Assembly: GCA_013399015.1 (NCBI GenBank) | Contig: VWZX01001949.1 | Location: 2,666,001-2,730,000, forward strand | DNA length: 64,000 bases | Reading direction: 5' to 3' | Source of the DNA: Galbula dea | Taxonomy: Eukaryota; Chordata; Aves; Piciformes; Galbulidae | Notes under the pieces: model-generated | What the model saw: only the letters and a program-made list of their open reading frames with translations | Databases searched by the model: none | What the model was told of the DNA's origin: nothing | Part shown: positions 27,801 through 40,912 of the stretch, piece after piece | Layout of the letters: each line of letters opens with the position of its first letter | Position numbering within the stretch: position 1 is the first letter of the stretch | Translations under genes and position numbers: made by a program

Positions 27801-29679
27801 CCACTAAGAAATGCATCATGTCAATATCCAGACATGCCAAAGCCAGCCTGCTCTTTCCACAGCTACACCAAAGTTCTGGCCTTGAGTTGACAAAGCCCCG
27901 TTTAGTGGGTAACAGTTGTTCTCACCAACAGGAGCCAAATCTGTTTAAGAACTCACTCTCTCTGGGCAGTTATTTTCTCACAGCTGTCAACCTTAGCCCA
28001 CCTGGTTACTCAAGCTGGATGCAGGGAGCTTGTTGCAAGCAAGACTTTAGTATGTGCAACAACTTTGAGCATGTGTTTACATTATTTGAGAAGATCTGTA
28101 CAGCCTCAGCCAGGTTTGGAAACATGCACAGCTGCCACACATTTCCTCCAGAAGTGGTGGTGTACCTGTAGCATCACTAGTCAGGACCCAAAAATGAGGG
28201 AAATTGCTGGTTTTACTCGAATCAAAACAGTCATGTTGGCAAAGGTCTGCAGGAATGCACCCAAGTCAATATGAGGACAGCCTATCTTCCTGTCTTCTCA
28301 TGAGCATTGACAACAGCATAAAGCCACTGAACCCCACACATGGGACTGGGAGGGATGGCAGGATTCAGTTCTCCAACCCTAACGCAGCAAACCCTAACAG
28401 AGCAGTGTAAATAGCCTCACTTGTGGGAAACTGGGGAATGAGAGATCTCATGATCCTCAGCCGCCTTAACATCTCTACTTCCTCACACCCTCCTTTTGTG
28501 TGCCTGCCCAGAAAGGGACCTCTGTGAAATCATATTCTAAGTACAAACCCTCAAGCATCCCCATGGACATGCACAACCCAGAAGCCTGCAGTAGTTTACT
28601 TTGTATTATTTTAAGTGGTTCAGTTGCATTAATTAAAGTCCTATTCATTAGTATGCCCTGAAGCACATCAGGCTGTAATACCTTAAAGATCACAGCCATG
28701 AACATCTAAAGGGACCAGGAATAGCTCTGAAGAATGTGAACCCTCCAGAGACCATGAGACAAGCCTTCTAGTGAAAGTGGTGGCTTGTAAACATAGTGAC
28801 ACAGGAATCACCAGACAAGATCAAGATCAACCACCACTCTTGCTCAGCATCCCGTCTACAACGTCAGATGAGAGAGAGGAGAGCAGATCCACACAGCTGG
28901 TAGATGTGAGAAGACACTCCCACTGGCACCTACCACCAGCATAAACAACTTGATGCCTCTTCTTGCTTAATTAAATCAATAGTTCAAACCAATTCCTCAA
29001 CTGTGACTGGTCAAAGTCAGGACAGCTCAGGCATTTGCTACCCACCGCTGACCACTTCACCTCGCCTACAGGATAGCACAGAGCACTAACAGCAACCAGT
29101 TTCAGGTGACTTTAATGTGCCAGGTTACAAGGCATGACAAAGCTTGAGCTGCTTCATATGGTGGTCTCCATTTCTACACATCCCCAAACAAACTCAAGAA
29201 GTGGCATGGGTCTGCAAGTGCTTCAGTCACCACAGCAGAACCTTCTTCAAGTCAAAACCTTGCATATTTTGCCACTATGGTTATGTGGCATCCTGATCTC
29301 AATTCCCCAGTTTGGTAGCTTGGGTACTGGCTCTACAGCAACGAATTTCCATGACCATCTTGTACTGATAATCCTTCATAAAGGCTGACTCACTCCAGCA
29401 CACTGGGAAGTGGTGAGCACGAGCAGGTTTTGCACTCTAGTAAATGGGAGTACATCTGGTTTCAAGGAGTCACCAAGGCAAGGTATCAGGTCTTGAGAAC
29501 GGTTCTTCCCATGGCCAAGATTGAAAAATAATAAAAGCTAGATGAGGAAATTTAAATGAGGGGGAAAATATCACATTTAGAGCAGAGTACAAAAGGATAG
29601 AGTAAGCTGCCTGTGTTGACCCTGTACAGCTCAGAGGGAATGAGACTCCTTTCTCCATAACAGAAAGAACGATTTAAGC
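24876..29679. other. Non-coding stretch
   Basis: I see no gene. It contains an AT-rich '(aat)n'-like patch near 26300-26360 and a C8/A7 junction near 27241-27255. The longest stop-free frame I found in the window is here (27635-28171, plus, 178 codons), with an overlapping minus-strand ORF of 89 codons at 27571-27840. Neither matches anything I recognise. Confidence 0.55.
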
Positions 29680-29704
29680 ATCCTAACATTCTGTGATTCT
29701 GTGA
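29680..29704 (+). repeat. Possible CR1 terminal octamer remnant
   Basis: 'cattctgtgattctgtga' is the tandem 8-bp terminal repeat that ends CR1 elements. The sequence just upstream is not clearly CR1, so this may be only the decayed tip of an old copy, or chance. Confidence 0.4.
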
Positions 29705-30097
29705 ACAAGAAGGAGTGAGTATCAGCTGGCTATGAACAAATTCAGGCTGCAGCAAGAAGGTCCCTAGCCACACCCAGCTCTGGATGCCTTCCAGTAGTCA
29801 CAGGGCAGGCAGCCCAATCAGTCTTAAAATGCAGCTTGATAAATTTACTAATGAGGCTACACACCTTTGACTGCTCATGAGGGTGAAGAAGAAACCTTCA
29901 CAATCCCAGTAGCATCATGCATTCCTCTGTTCCTCCTCTCATTAGCAGCATTTCTTAATTAGCTGCTGCTTATCCTCTGCCACCTAAAGACCACAACTCG
30001 TAACAACCATCCCCCCGCTGGGAACCCATTCTGGATATGTAAAAGGACACTCCAGAAATCCAGAGGTTTAAAAACCTACTGCAAAGAAAATAAGTGT

Positions 30098-30165
30098 TAT
30101 TTACCCCATTTTACAGGTGCAGCAATGACAAAAAGAGGAATCTGCTGCCACACCACAAGGAACCA
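30098..30165 (-). repeat. Possible MIR-like remnant
   Basis: 'ttaccccattttacaggtgc' followed by 'agcaatgacaaaaagaggaatctgctgcc' resembles the reverse complement of the MIR 3' region ('ccccattttacagatggggaaactgag'), but only the first block is well preserved. Confidence 0.35.
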
Positions 30166-33100
30166 TTTCTCAGCACTCATCAGCATGAATTACACATCAA
30201 GCCCAAACCACCACCAACTCCAAAACTACACCATGACAGAGAGTGTCATATATGATATGGATTACCCCACTCCTCCCAGGACAGGAACTCCCAAAGTTTT
30301 CAGCAGTTCGCTCTGTCCCATTCTAGTTACCCTTGGCCAGCACTTAAGTAACAAGCAAGTCTCCACCACTCTCATCTACCCCTGAAAGATCTTCACATGC
30401 ATGCTACAATAAATCCCATATAAGCTTCTCCGTCTGATGGTGTTTTATGAGAGGTCATTCCTACCACTTCCCAATGTGTCTCCATCTCATTGCCAAGCAG
30501 CCCCCCTGATACAGCAGACACAGTGGTTTCTTATCCCCCAAATAATTCCATCACTTTTTTGGGATGATTTTGGAGACCACTGATAAGTGTTCTTCTAAGC
30601 CATTTGTTTTCAAAGGCACTCAGATACTTTGCCTGTACCTTTGATGGGTTTCCAGCTTTCAGATCCATATGTTTAGATAAAATCTACTTTCAAGCCCAAA
30701 ATTCATAGTTCAGCCTTGCAGATTTTCAATGACCAAAATCTCAGTTAAACCAGTAAATGCAGCTGCTGCCTTGCCAATGCATGACACCATTTCCTTCTGG
30801 ATATCCCCAGTGGCTTGATACAGCTACCAGGATATGCAAATAGGTTCATTTCTTGTATTCCACAAAATTGCCTTCTAACTAAAGTTTCTCAGGAGCTGTG
30901 AGAGTTTTCATGAGACCAGTGGATTTTTACCAGCCAGGACACCCCCAATCCCCTACAAGGCTGGGAGCATTCTAAGTGCACATCTGCTGAGTGGTCCCAT
31001 AGGCTCCACAGTGCACAATGAATTTGGGACCTTGGGTTTGCCTTCAAATCTTGAGCCAAGTGAATGGGAAAAGCCATCTGTACGCAGGCACAGCTGCAGC
31101 ACAGGCTTTACCTGAGATGAAATATCTGGCACTCAGGACACAGGAAAAAATCTGAGCCCAGGTTCTCCAGCCTCTGTAAAGCTTGGGGGTAACCAGCTGG
31201 GGACAAATCCGAAGCCATCTCAGCACAATAAGCCACAGGGTACATCCCCTAAAACTCTCCAGCTTGAGAATAACCAGGAGTTTTGCTTTGAAAACAGGTT
31301 AAGGTAGCAACCAAGTTTACTCTGGAATCTAACAAGTCTAAGTTTAGACAGCTCTTGCTGTGCACGGCTGGATTGTCCTAAGCGCTGGCAGACAGCTGCC
31401 AATCTTCTGGAGGAGCTCTGTCTTCAGCAAAACCTCATCTAGCATGAAGCCTCCTCATCATTCAATACAAGAAACTAAAGCCACCAACAGCCCCAAGATG
31501 CTGAGGATTACTTAATATTTGGACAACAACTTGCAAGCAAGGAGCCCCGTGAAAGCATGGGGAATTATGCAAATATAAACCAAAGAGGAAACGCTGACAT
31601 CTTATACAAGTTTGCCCTCATTCTATCAAAGCCTCACAGCAGTAATTCATTCTCCCCCCAGTAGAGCTGCTGGGATCATGTCACCTGCTTTAATGCACTC
31701 ATCTTTAGCCTCTTCTACATGCCAGGAGTGCATAAATTTAATTAGTATCTCCATTTTATTTAGATTTAGTGTAAGGGGAGGGGAAGTTTGCAAAGGGAAT
31801 CCACTTCTCATTTCAGCCCCTTGGCCAGGCTTAGCTGGATGGGTATTTATTTAAAACATTACCATCCCTACCCACTTGCTGCTACCATCACAGATCTCAG
31901 GTCACGTCACATCAGCAGGCAATGCTGGTCTAAGCAGAGTGGCTGAGACAGCGACTGAAGGCAGCAATCAGGCAGGCTGGGGGAAGGATCCTATGTTAAG
32001 GTGTTGGATTTAAGTGGGAGGTCTGTCTGCATTCCAGGTCAGCAAAACAGAGTAAGAGTACTTACTCCAATATCTGCATTGCTATGGGCGATGTGGCTAA
32101 AAAAAATATAAAGATTTAAATAGCAAATCAGTGAAGATTTTGCATACAGGTAAATGCTTTATATTTAAAAAACACAACTTTCACTTTACTATGCAAACAG
32201 TTCCTTTCTCCCTTAAATCTCATGCACACAGGGGAAGAAAAAAAAATCCATACCCAGAGACATCCAAAGGCACTATAGCTCCTTTCCACAGACCAAGTAA
32301 TCTCACATTTGCCTTGGCCTGATCCACATTTAAGATGTGCCAGGAACCACTAAAATGATGAAAAGAAAAATAAAATTCAGAATACACCCACAGCCCCAAC
32401 CAGTGTAGTTATGCTGACAAAATGCAATCAATTTAGAAATAGCTCATTGCAGGCAGCAGGGAAGAAAAACCAGAATAAAAAACTCTTTTCTTTGGGGGGA
32501 CAGAGACCTAATCAAAAGGAATTTAACAGAGCACGAGTCACCACACAGTCTGAATCTAAAAGCCCAATGAGAAATGACAGACAGAACAAAATGCCAACAA
32601 TCAGATGCCTTTTAAAAACATACAGATTTAAAGTTCCTTGCAGTCTTAGGCTCAAGTAACTATAGGAACATCTCCTGGGAGATGACTGCTAGTTCACTTC
32701 AGTGTATTTTTATCACCAGGCTGTGGGTGCTGGATGACTGTCACCATATTAAACCCCCTTCATAAATCATTTTAAGATGCTCAAAGTGCAGGTGCCAGTT
32801 GCAAAACCAGGGTATTTTAAGGACCCCCTTCCACTGTCCTGCAGTGGCAGACCTACAGGAACACAGCTGCCAGCTCATTGTCCTCCCTCGGCAGGTCCCT
32901 GCCAGGAAAGCAAAAGCACTCACTCAGCTGCCGCTGGCATTTGGGGTGCTTTGAGAAGGGGCGGGTGATACCCCAAGTGGGATTTGCTGGTCTTGGACTT
33001 GGCTGGGAAGTGGGGGGAGGGTGCACGCTACACGTGACTAAGCCGTGGAGACAAGGAGACAGGGCTGCATTCCTCTTGGATCAAACAGCAGAGAAAGGGC

Positions 33101-33186
33101 TCTCGCAGCTTCTCTGAGCATTAGTCAGCATGCAGAAGCACACAAAAAAACCCCAAAGCAAATCCCCTCGGTAGTATTAGGGATTA

Positions 33187-33490
33187 TGACTCAGAGATAT
33201 TCTTTTCTCCTCCCCCTCCCCGTGATTCATCCCGTGCATTCTCACGGCTTAAATTCAGAGCAGCCTCACCGTTTTGGGCTTCCTCTGCCCTAAATCCCAC
33301 TAAACAACTGCCCTTTGCAATCAGCAGTGAAGAATTCAGGGGATTTCTTTCCCTCTTTCTCTTCCGAAGCGGCAGCCAGAGGGGGTGAGTGCTGCACACC
33401 AGGACCATGTGCCCGTGTGGATGCTTAGCGCTGGCAAAACCAACATGGCCTCATGGGAGCCGTGTGACCGGCCGTGAGCGCAGGCACAGC
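33187..33490. promoter_or_regulatory. Candidate regulatory element with raised CpG density
   Basis: An AP-1-type TGACTCA (33187-33193) is followed by a region holding more CpG dinucleotides than its surroundings (about 33220-33482). It includes 'gcagccagagggggt' (33372-33386), which resembles the core of a CTCF site. The role is inferred from composition and motif resemblance only, so an ordinary intronic fluctuation is not excluded. Confidence 0.3.
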
Positions 33491-36400
33491 CCAAAATGGG
33501 AGATAAATGGGATGTTAGCCACAGCACAGGGGATGGCTGGCTGCCAGGTACTTCCTGGGAGGCATGCAGGAAAGCACTAGGAGTGGGGTGTAATTTCGGA
33601 GAGTTGGCAATCATTTGCTAGAGACAAAATGCATCCCACCCAACAGTGGCAGCTATCTGGAAATGACACAGTTTAGGTCCCAGGATGGGTTAGAGTTTGC
33701 TGGGAAGGAATCCAGAAGCAGGATGGAAGGGTTGCATGGGGTTTCTAGCTAGGAAGACCAACTTCTCCCTCCTCTGCATTACTGGTGATGAAGCCCACAC
33801 TACAGGGAATAAGACTTCTCGAAGCATTCTGCACAGCCTGCCTCTCACAATTTTTAGAGGAAAAGGAGCTGTAGCTGCAAGACAGGCTGTTGTAGAAGAA
33901 GGGGAAAAATATTACTTTGCAGAGGACGTGGCCTGGGCAGCCCCATCCCACAGTAAGGAATCCCAGCACAACGTGATACTAGCAGAACCAAACAAAAAGT
34001 CTCCTAACCCCTTTGCATTGGGATAATAATAGCAGCAGATAAATTCCACGTTTCAAACAAGGGCAAGATATTTAACAGAGCCTCTGTGGAAAGATTAGGT
34101 GGAGTGAGAAAAACAATAAATCCTTCCATTCTTGGACTTAAAATGATTGGCAACGAAAGCCAGAGAGCAGGGCCTCCTTTCCCCTAGTGCCACCACTTGG
34201 GGCCCTGTATAACCAAGTGCATTGGAGTTCAACACCTTGGCCAAATAATGAGGGCTGCAAAACATGGGAGTACAGAAATATCTGAAACCTTCCACCAGGT
34301 TCACTCCCCAAATCACTACCTTACCAGGCTGCCATGCACCTGCGAGGTTCCAGCTCATGCTACCCCATTCTTTCCAGAAAGACCACATAAGAGCACTCAA
34401 GCAAGCTTGAGAGGCCAGGTTGAAAAGCACCTCACCTTCTCCATCAGGAAAGGCTGGTCAAGCAAGGTGTCAATAAAACAGGGTGAAGAAGTAGCAAATA
34501 AATTGTTTTCCGTTATAGAGCTGTACAGAGAGAAGTTACAAAATAATTAAACCTTTTCCAGGGTCCTCCAGGAGGGATTTTTGATTATGAAAGCCAGAAA
34601 CAAACATCAGTAAAGGCAGGAAGACAACTGATGGTGGGAATCTCTTACCTAGATCCATTTTTTTTTAACTTAAGGCTATTCCTGCTCTGCATGCTCCAGA
34701 GGAAGCCACAGACTCAAAGTGCAGTTTCCACATAGCTTTCAACATACCCCTTTGAAGCTGAGGTTCTTACCTCCTGACTTAATATAGAGGCACCTCCCAT
34801 TCCTCCTGCCCGCCCCACCTCCCAGGACTAGACTCTTCAAAAGGCAGATACATAGTATCAGCCAAAATAGCGAATACCAACAATTGTGTTCCAACTAAAT
34901 ACTCTCTTCTTTAAAAAATACCATTTAGATTAATGATTTAAGACAACTAACTTCAAAGATGAAATTTACTGTATGGTGTTAACCCAAGCTCCGCCGATGA
35001 ATGCTGATGTCGTGTAGGGCAGCAGGCAAGCTAAGAGACACATTTGCACATTTAAAAACCACGCTCTGAAAACAGTGTTTCTTCTGTGTGGAAAATAAAT
35101 GTACGGTAATAATTTAATGACCCAGTAAAGTTAACTGGTTCAGAGGGACTCTAATCTTCCACAGAGGGAAGCCTACCTGTCATAAACATATTATCAGTTA
35201 ACATTGCCCCATTTTGCAATAAACTTCAGTTGTAATATTGCATCATATCATGGGGAGATATGCACACCCAATGCCAGGGTTGTTCATGCTCCCAGCTATC
35301 CTCGACAATAAAATAAAGAACATTAATCCAAGTAACATTTGCTAGAAAGAGCTCTCAAATAAACTTAAGTGTTTCTAAACCTTACTTCCTTACCCAGATT
35401 ATCACATCCCTTACATAAGTGCTGGTGACACTGCAAGTTAAGTTACGTGTCTAGAAGAAAAGACACATCAGCCTTACACGTAATGGGTCTCCTGCATCAA
35501 GGGGGAAGGCAGCAGGAGGTATGGACAGCAGGATGAACACCGATTCCAAAAGGACAAGCAAGAGCTTGGAGAAGACAGGCAGCGAGTAAGGAAAAGAGGA
35601 GAGAAGGCATTTATGAGTGTGAATCACACGTCTCCCCAGACATCTTTCCATTAATGATGAATATCATCATTCACCTAAATAATCTAAGGAAAAATTGTTC
35701 AATGATTTAAAGGCATCATCAATAATAAATACTTCAGCTCCATATAATAACCTCACCACTCCTCCCTGCTCAGGGACTGTTTTAAGGAAAAGACTAAGAT
35801 TGCTGTCACATTTTAATTTTGGAAAGATGTTTCAGTATCAGAGGTGGGAGAAACAAGGAATTACCAGAGACCAAGGAATGGACATTCAAGCATATGTCGG
35901 CCTTGCACAGTGTAAAGCTCTTTACACAACAGCTGCCACTCCCCTGTGATAAAGCAGCAATGAAAGCGCAGTTCTTGTATACTGGGGCCAAGCTCATACC
36001 AGAAGCATGATAGCTAGGGCCAGGTAAGAGGAAAGCCCTTCTCACCTGCCAGGAGAAGGTCCCCCACCAAGGACCCACAAGTGTAAGGAAGGGGCTGTAC
36101 CAAATGCTGCGAATCCATCACTTGCAGTACAGCAGGCACAAGGTTGATGCCACGTATGAAGAGTACCCAACTACTATACCAGTACTAAGACCAGCACCTG
36201 GATGAGAAGAAAATGATGCATACTGCCTTTCCATGCTGGATTTCTCAGGAATGAAGAGCAAAAGGAGATTTAAGAGCTCCGAGTTTCATTGCTGCAACCT
36301 GCCTGCAAAACCCACTGTGGATCCAGGAGTATCCTCTACAACACCAGAAAATCGAGACAAGCTTCCCCATCTTGGCCACTGGCCATCTCAACAGCACACA

Positions 36401-38353
36401 AGCCACACCCTCACCAAGGAATGGGCTGTGTCAACATGATGCTCTATCATGACAAAATCATAATCCCAAGCGCTGCTGCTGCCATAGCAATCCCAGCCAC
36501 TGGAAATAAAGGTGATGGATAAGCTGTGCAAGCTCGATGAAAAGAGCTACGAGTCTGTTTGGGAATATCCTAGTTGGGAGTGTGGGAGAAGGAAAAGGAA
36601 AAAGAGGTCAAAACCCCAAATTATGAGGACATCGTCTCCAAAATGCTGGCACATTTTTCAATAAAAATCTTCTCCCTGCAAATACAGAAGGGATGAAGGA
36701 AGCTGGGGAATAAATCTGCATGAAAGTGGCATAGGTTTGACTTTCAAAGTAATTTCCTGGCATCCCTAAAATAAAGTGGGGTGACCACCAGCAGGGAAGA
36801 TGGAAATCCAACTACACAAAGCAATAACAAGCATGCAGTGTCTCACAAGGAAACCCAGCCTGCTGCCTCTGCCAAGTTTCTGTCAGCGGTTGGAGCAGGA
36901 CAAAAGGTTTGTGCCACCAAACCACGATTTGTATTGTTTCAATTTTTCTCTTTTCCCTTGGAGTCACTCTTCTGATTCAGAATCTGTACTATTTTAAGCA
37001 CCCCTGCTAAAAAAACCCAGGATATAATGCCTGTTTGGGCCACCCATAAAAATCTTTCCACTGGAACAAAGATTTGAACCTGTGACTCAAAATGAGTTTA
37101 CAATGGGAGGCTGATTTATCAAGAGGACCAGAATATCCTCTTATTAGAAGAATGTTCACCAGGCTTTCCTGAACTTTACATGGTGGTATTACCTCAACAG
37201 CTTGTTTAGTTGCATGCAGGCAATACAGGTTGCCTTTAACACAGGGAAAAATAAATGTATTTTATAATACAGAAAAAGAGCAAGTATGTATATACAAATG
37301 TGTGGTATGTGCATCCATACATACACAAACACACACATCCTTCTGATGATTATTATCAACGAAAGAGATATAGGAAAGAAAAAACACAAAATCACAAAAA
37401 AACCCCAAAAACCCAAAAAGGCTGGAAAGGATCAAAGGATGCACTCTACCTGCTGCCTCAAGCAAAACAAGCCTAATTAAGGCTCTTTTTAAAATTATTA
37501 TTATTTGTCTACAACAGTTGCAAGCATCTTGGGGGAAAATCAGAGCACTACTTCTGCAAGGCCTATGCAAACACTTCAAGCAGTCTGGGAGAGATCTACA
37601 GTCTTCCAAGCTTCCATTAAACTGATGTAAACCCATAACATAAGAGTACCCTATATTCATTTTAGCTTAAACATTTTTTTTTTTTTTAAAAAAGATTTAT
37701 TTCCATTGGTACAACATTTATTTGCAGATAACTTATTCTTTAAAAAGGGGAGGGTACATAGGCTGGGCAATAGCCCAGGCAGAGGCTCATCCACATGCCC
37801 ATCCCAGTATCATCCTCAGGAAGCATTTCCCAAGCTCTGCTCATTTTTGGGGGGCTGGATCAGTTCCAACAGCCCCTCAGGCCTACCTGCAGACATCCCC
37901 AGGGTAAGCTCTGCCCCAAAGCCTTGCACCGGTGATGGTCAACGGCACCCATGTGCACAGCACTACCTCTCAACCCACACAGCCCAGGCAGTTCTGGCAC
38001 AACAGCCTGCTTGCTGCCAGGGACAAACCCTGCCCTTGCTGACAAAGCACAGAGGGGAAAGCATGTGTAAAATGTCCTGCTCAGTGTTATGCAGCAGGGA
38101 AGATCAGATTTTAAGGCAACAAGTCATCAGCTATGAGTCTATGAACTTGGCTTTAAACATGTCAGAGCAGCATCGTATAACAGAGATGTCTTTCTCAATC
38201 CTGCTGACCCAGATCTGAACCAGCACCCATGAAGATGCTTTGGAAAGTTTCCCAGCCCATTTTTTAGGCCCTACAGACAACAGCTAGTCAAAGTTTGGTT
38301 TCCTGGCAAGCAGGAGCACAAGCAAGCACATATCCCAAAATCTGCATCCAGAC

Positions 38354-38373
38354 TTTTTTTTTTTTTTTTTTTT
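38354..38373. repeat. T20 homopolymer
   Basis: An uninterrupted run of 20 T. The preceding and following sequence shows no recognisable retroposed element in either orientation. Confidence 0.95.
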
Positions 38374-40871
38374 AAATTACCTTGAAGAGCAGAGCACAGT
38401 GTGAACCTCTGACATGTTTTCTGACTACTCCATCAGCAGAATTACTGGAAAGACTCAAAAGCAATCATCGTTTTACAAGCATGTTTTGCTCTGCATGGTT
38501 CCTGCACCCAGTTTTACATGGAGAGCATCAACAAGGTGACAGGAGCTGTCTGCCTCCCCAGGAAGCTGCAGCACGGTTCCTTTTCCATGTCAAAACCCCA
38601 CTTCTCAATTTATATGCTGCGCAATAATGATTTTGCTAATCACAGGCTGCTCTGTGCCTCTCAACCCAAATTATTATTATTAGAGCTGGCTCAGCTGCAA
38701 AGGCTCCTGCTTTGCAAACACACGGCACTGGGCTGAAAAAGAGGGGTGGGGGGTTTAATCCTTTCCTGGATGCTGCGTAAGTCAGTGAATGCCATTCTGG
38801 CATGTAATTTCTTTCAACTGGAAAAATAACATCTTTCACAAGGTTTTCCATCTTGAGTTAGCACAAAAACACCACAAAAAAGACGAAAAAAATACTGGGA
38901 AAGGCAACATAACACATACTATGGCCTTCTTTCAATTCACCAGCTATATTTATCTCTCAAAAGCAGCACAGAAACATATTTTACTTAGAAAAACTTGAGC
39001 TGCCTAAAAGAGACACTCCAGCACGAAAGGCCACACACTTAGATATTGGAGGGGGAGAAAAAAAGATTTATTTATTTAGATGCTTTAAGCTAGCTGAAAT
39101 CTGCCACCTATAACTCATCACCAAGCCCTCCAGCTGGCAGGCATGACTTGGGCACGAGCCAACCTGAGCTTGAAATGTTTTGGTAGAAAACTGCTCAGAT
39201 GATCAGGCTACTCTTTGGCCATCTATCTCACTTTCATCCACTTTTTTTTTCCTGAAACATCTGGCTTTGACAAGGGCCAGAGGCAGAATACTGGCTAAGA
39301 AGAACACAAGCATCTATCCTGGTACAGCAAGTCTATCATACTTCAACCCAAAAATGTAGAGCCAGCAGCAGTGCAAGCCTTGACATCAAACTGGGGACAA
39401 CCTGCACAGTGACATCTCTGCATGAGGTAGATCTGGCTTTTAAAAACAGCCTTTCCAAGACACCTGTCAGGCTAGCTCAGCTACAGCCTGCTCCTTATTC
39501 TTCCCAAGGCAAGGTCTTCTGCATCCCCCAAGTCAATCAGTGTCATTCAGTATCCCGTCCTGAAGGCTGCAGCTCATACCGAGGTTGAGGCATTATCGTG
39601 TGTGGTAGAATGACAGCACCAAACTTGTGAGTAGATAAAGAGCTCACTCCTAAGCCAAACTAAATAAAGGGCAAACAAATCTCATTTGGGCATGCAAGGG
39701 AAATAGAATCACACCTGAGTGACTTGAAAATAGCAAAGTGCCCTAACAACTGGCACTAAGCAATGCTGGAGTGGAAGGGTCATCAGCAAGATCAAGTTAT
39801 GAACCCGGCCTGAAACAGCCCCTTGTCCAGGGTGGACTGAGAGGAGAGGTTGGATGGCATGCTTGTACCACTTGGGAGAAAAAAAACGAAGAGGGGAAAA
39901 AAAATATAAGAGTCATCCTGAATGAACCACAACACAAAGCATTCACATTTCATTTAGGAAGCCTCATGTCTTATCATCTGTGACAAGAAGAAGTAGGTCA
40001 GGAGTTTGGTATCTATTTATTCACCTTGATGGCACCCCTTAAAGTTTTCTGCTTGGGTTGCATCTTTCAAAGAGGAAAAAAAAAAAAAAAATCTTTCCAC
40101 CTAGCTGAATGAAAGCCCTCTCCAAAGATCCATTTGCCTAAACCATGCTCAGCAGAGCTCACCCAACCCAACCTCTGTGGAATGCAGGCTGGGCACGTTC
40201 AGGAGCTGCCATCCATCGAAGAAACCAATGCCACAAACAAGGACTGGGAATTGTTGGCTTTCCAGCCTGGGAAACACTGTGCTGAGTCCTGGGATTTTTT
40301 TGGGGAAAAGTAACAGCTGCACAAGCAAAGCCACCCAACCAACTTGCTTGCTGCAAGGCTGATGTGGCCAAGAATAAAATGTCTGCTGTCAAGGGATATT
40401 TGAGCACATTCTTCAGAATGACAACATCAAAGCACTTCCCAATTTCATACCCCTCCATCTCTATAATCGGAAGCAGACAAAACACTCTGGTTTACTGTCC
40501 ATGAGTCAACCCCTAATAGATGCTGCTCTTGGCAGCACTCACTGCAGGCACATGAGTGGGAAATGCTGTGCTGGATGTGTCCCCAACTCCATTTAACCTC
40601 TCCACTGCCCTCAGCACTACCTGCCTGCTATCCCCAGGCAGCATTTTCTTAGGGGGATGGGGATTGCTCGTATCAAGCCAGCACTGATGCACACAAAAAC
40701 CCAGCTGCTCAGCTGCCTAAGCACCCAAAAGCGCTCTGCACCAGGGCACAGAAGCCCTTGCAGGATCACTACAAACTGGAGTCACATCCCTCCAGCAGGC
40801 AGAATGAAGGTTGAAACCAGATGGGAAAGCCATGGGCTTACAGCACTCCAGAAGGCTACTAAAACTGGCAA

Positions 40872-40912
40872 CAGAAAGGTAAGAGAGGTGGTGGCAGAAA
40901 GGTAAGAGAGGT
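40872..40912 (+). repeat. Tandem duplication, 23-bp period
   Basis: The 18-mer 'cagaaaggtaagagaggt' occurs at 40872-40889 and again at 40895-40912. Each copy contains AAAG|GTAAGAG, a near-perfect plus-strand splice-donor sequence. Confidence 0.9.

Noticed and set aside
28377..28402. Two 'aaccctaa' words resembling telomere repeats
   Set aside because: Only two separated copies, not an interstitial telomeric array.
31112..31173. 62-nt minus-strand segment with acceptor CAAGCTTTACAG and donor CAG|GTAAAGC
   Set aside because: More than one open frame and no recognisable product; likely a pseudo-exon.
36001..36050. Back-to-back strong donors on both strands (CAG|GTAAGAG plus, CAG|GTGAGAA minus)
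   Set aside because: No convincing exon on either side. Opposed donors this close suggest coincidence.
37706..38218. 170-codon plus-strand ORF, one of the longest in the window
   Set aside because: No recognisable domain, biased toward Cys, Pro and Ser as random frames often are, no supporting splice or promoter context, and of a length expected by chance in 64 kb.
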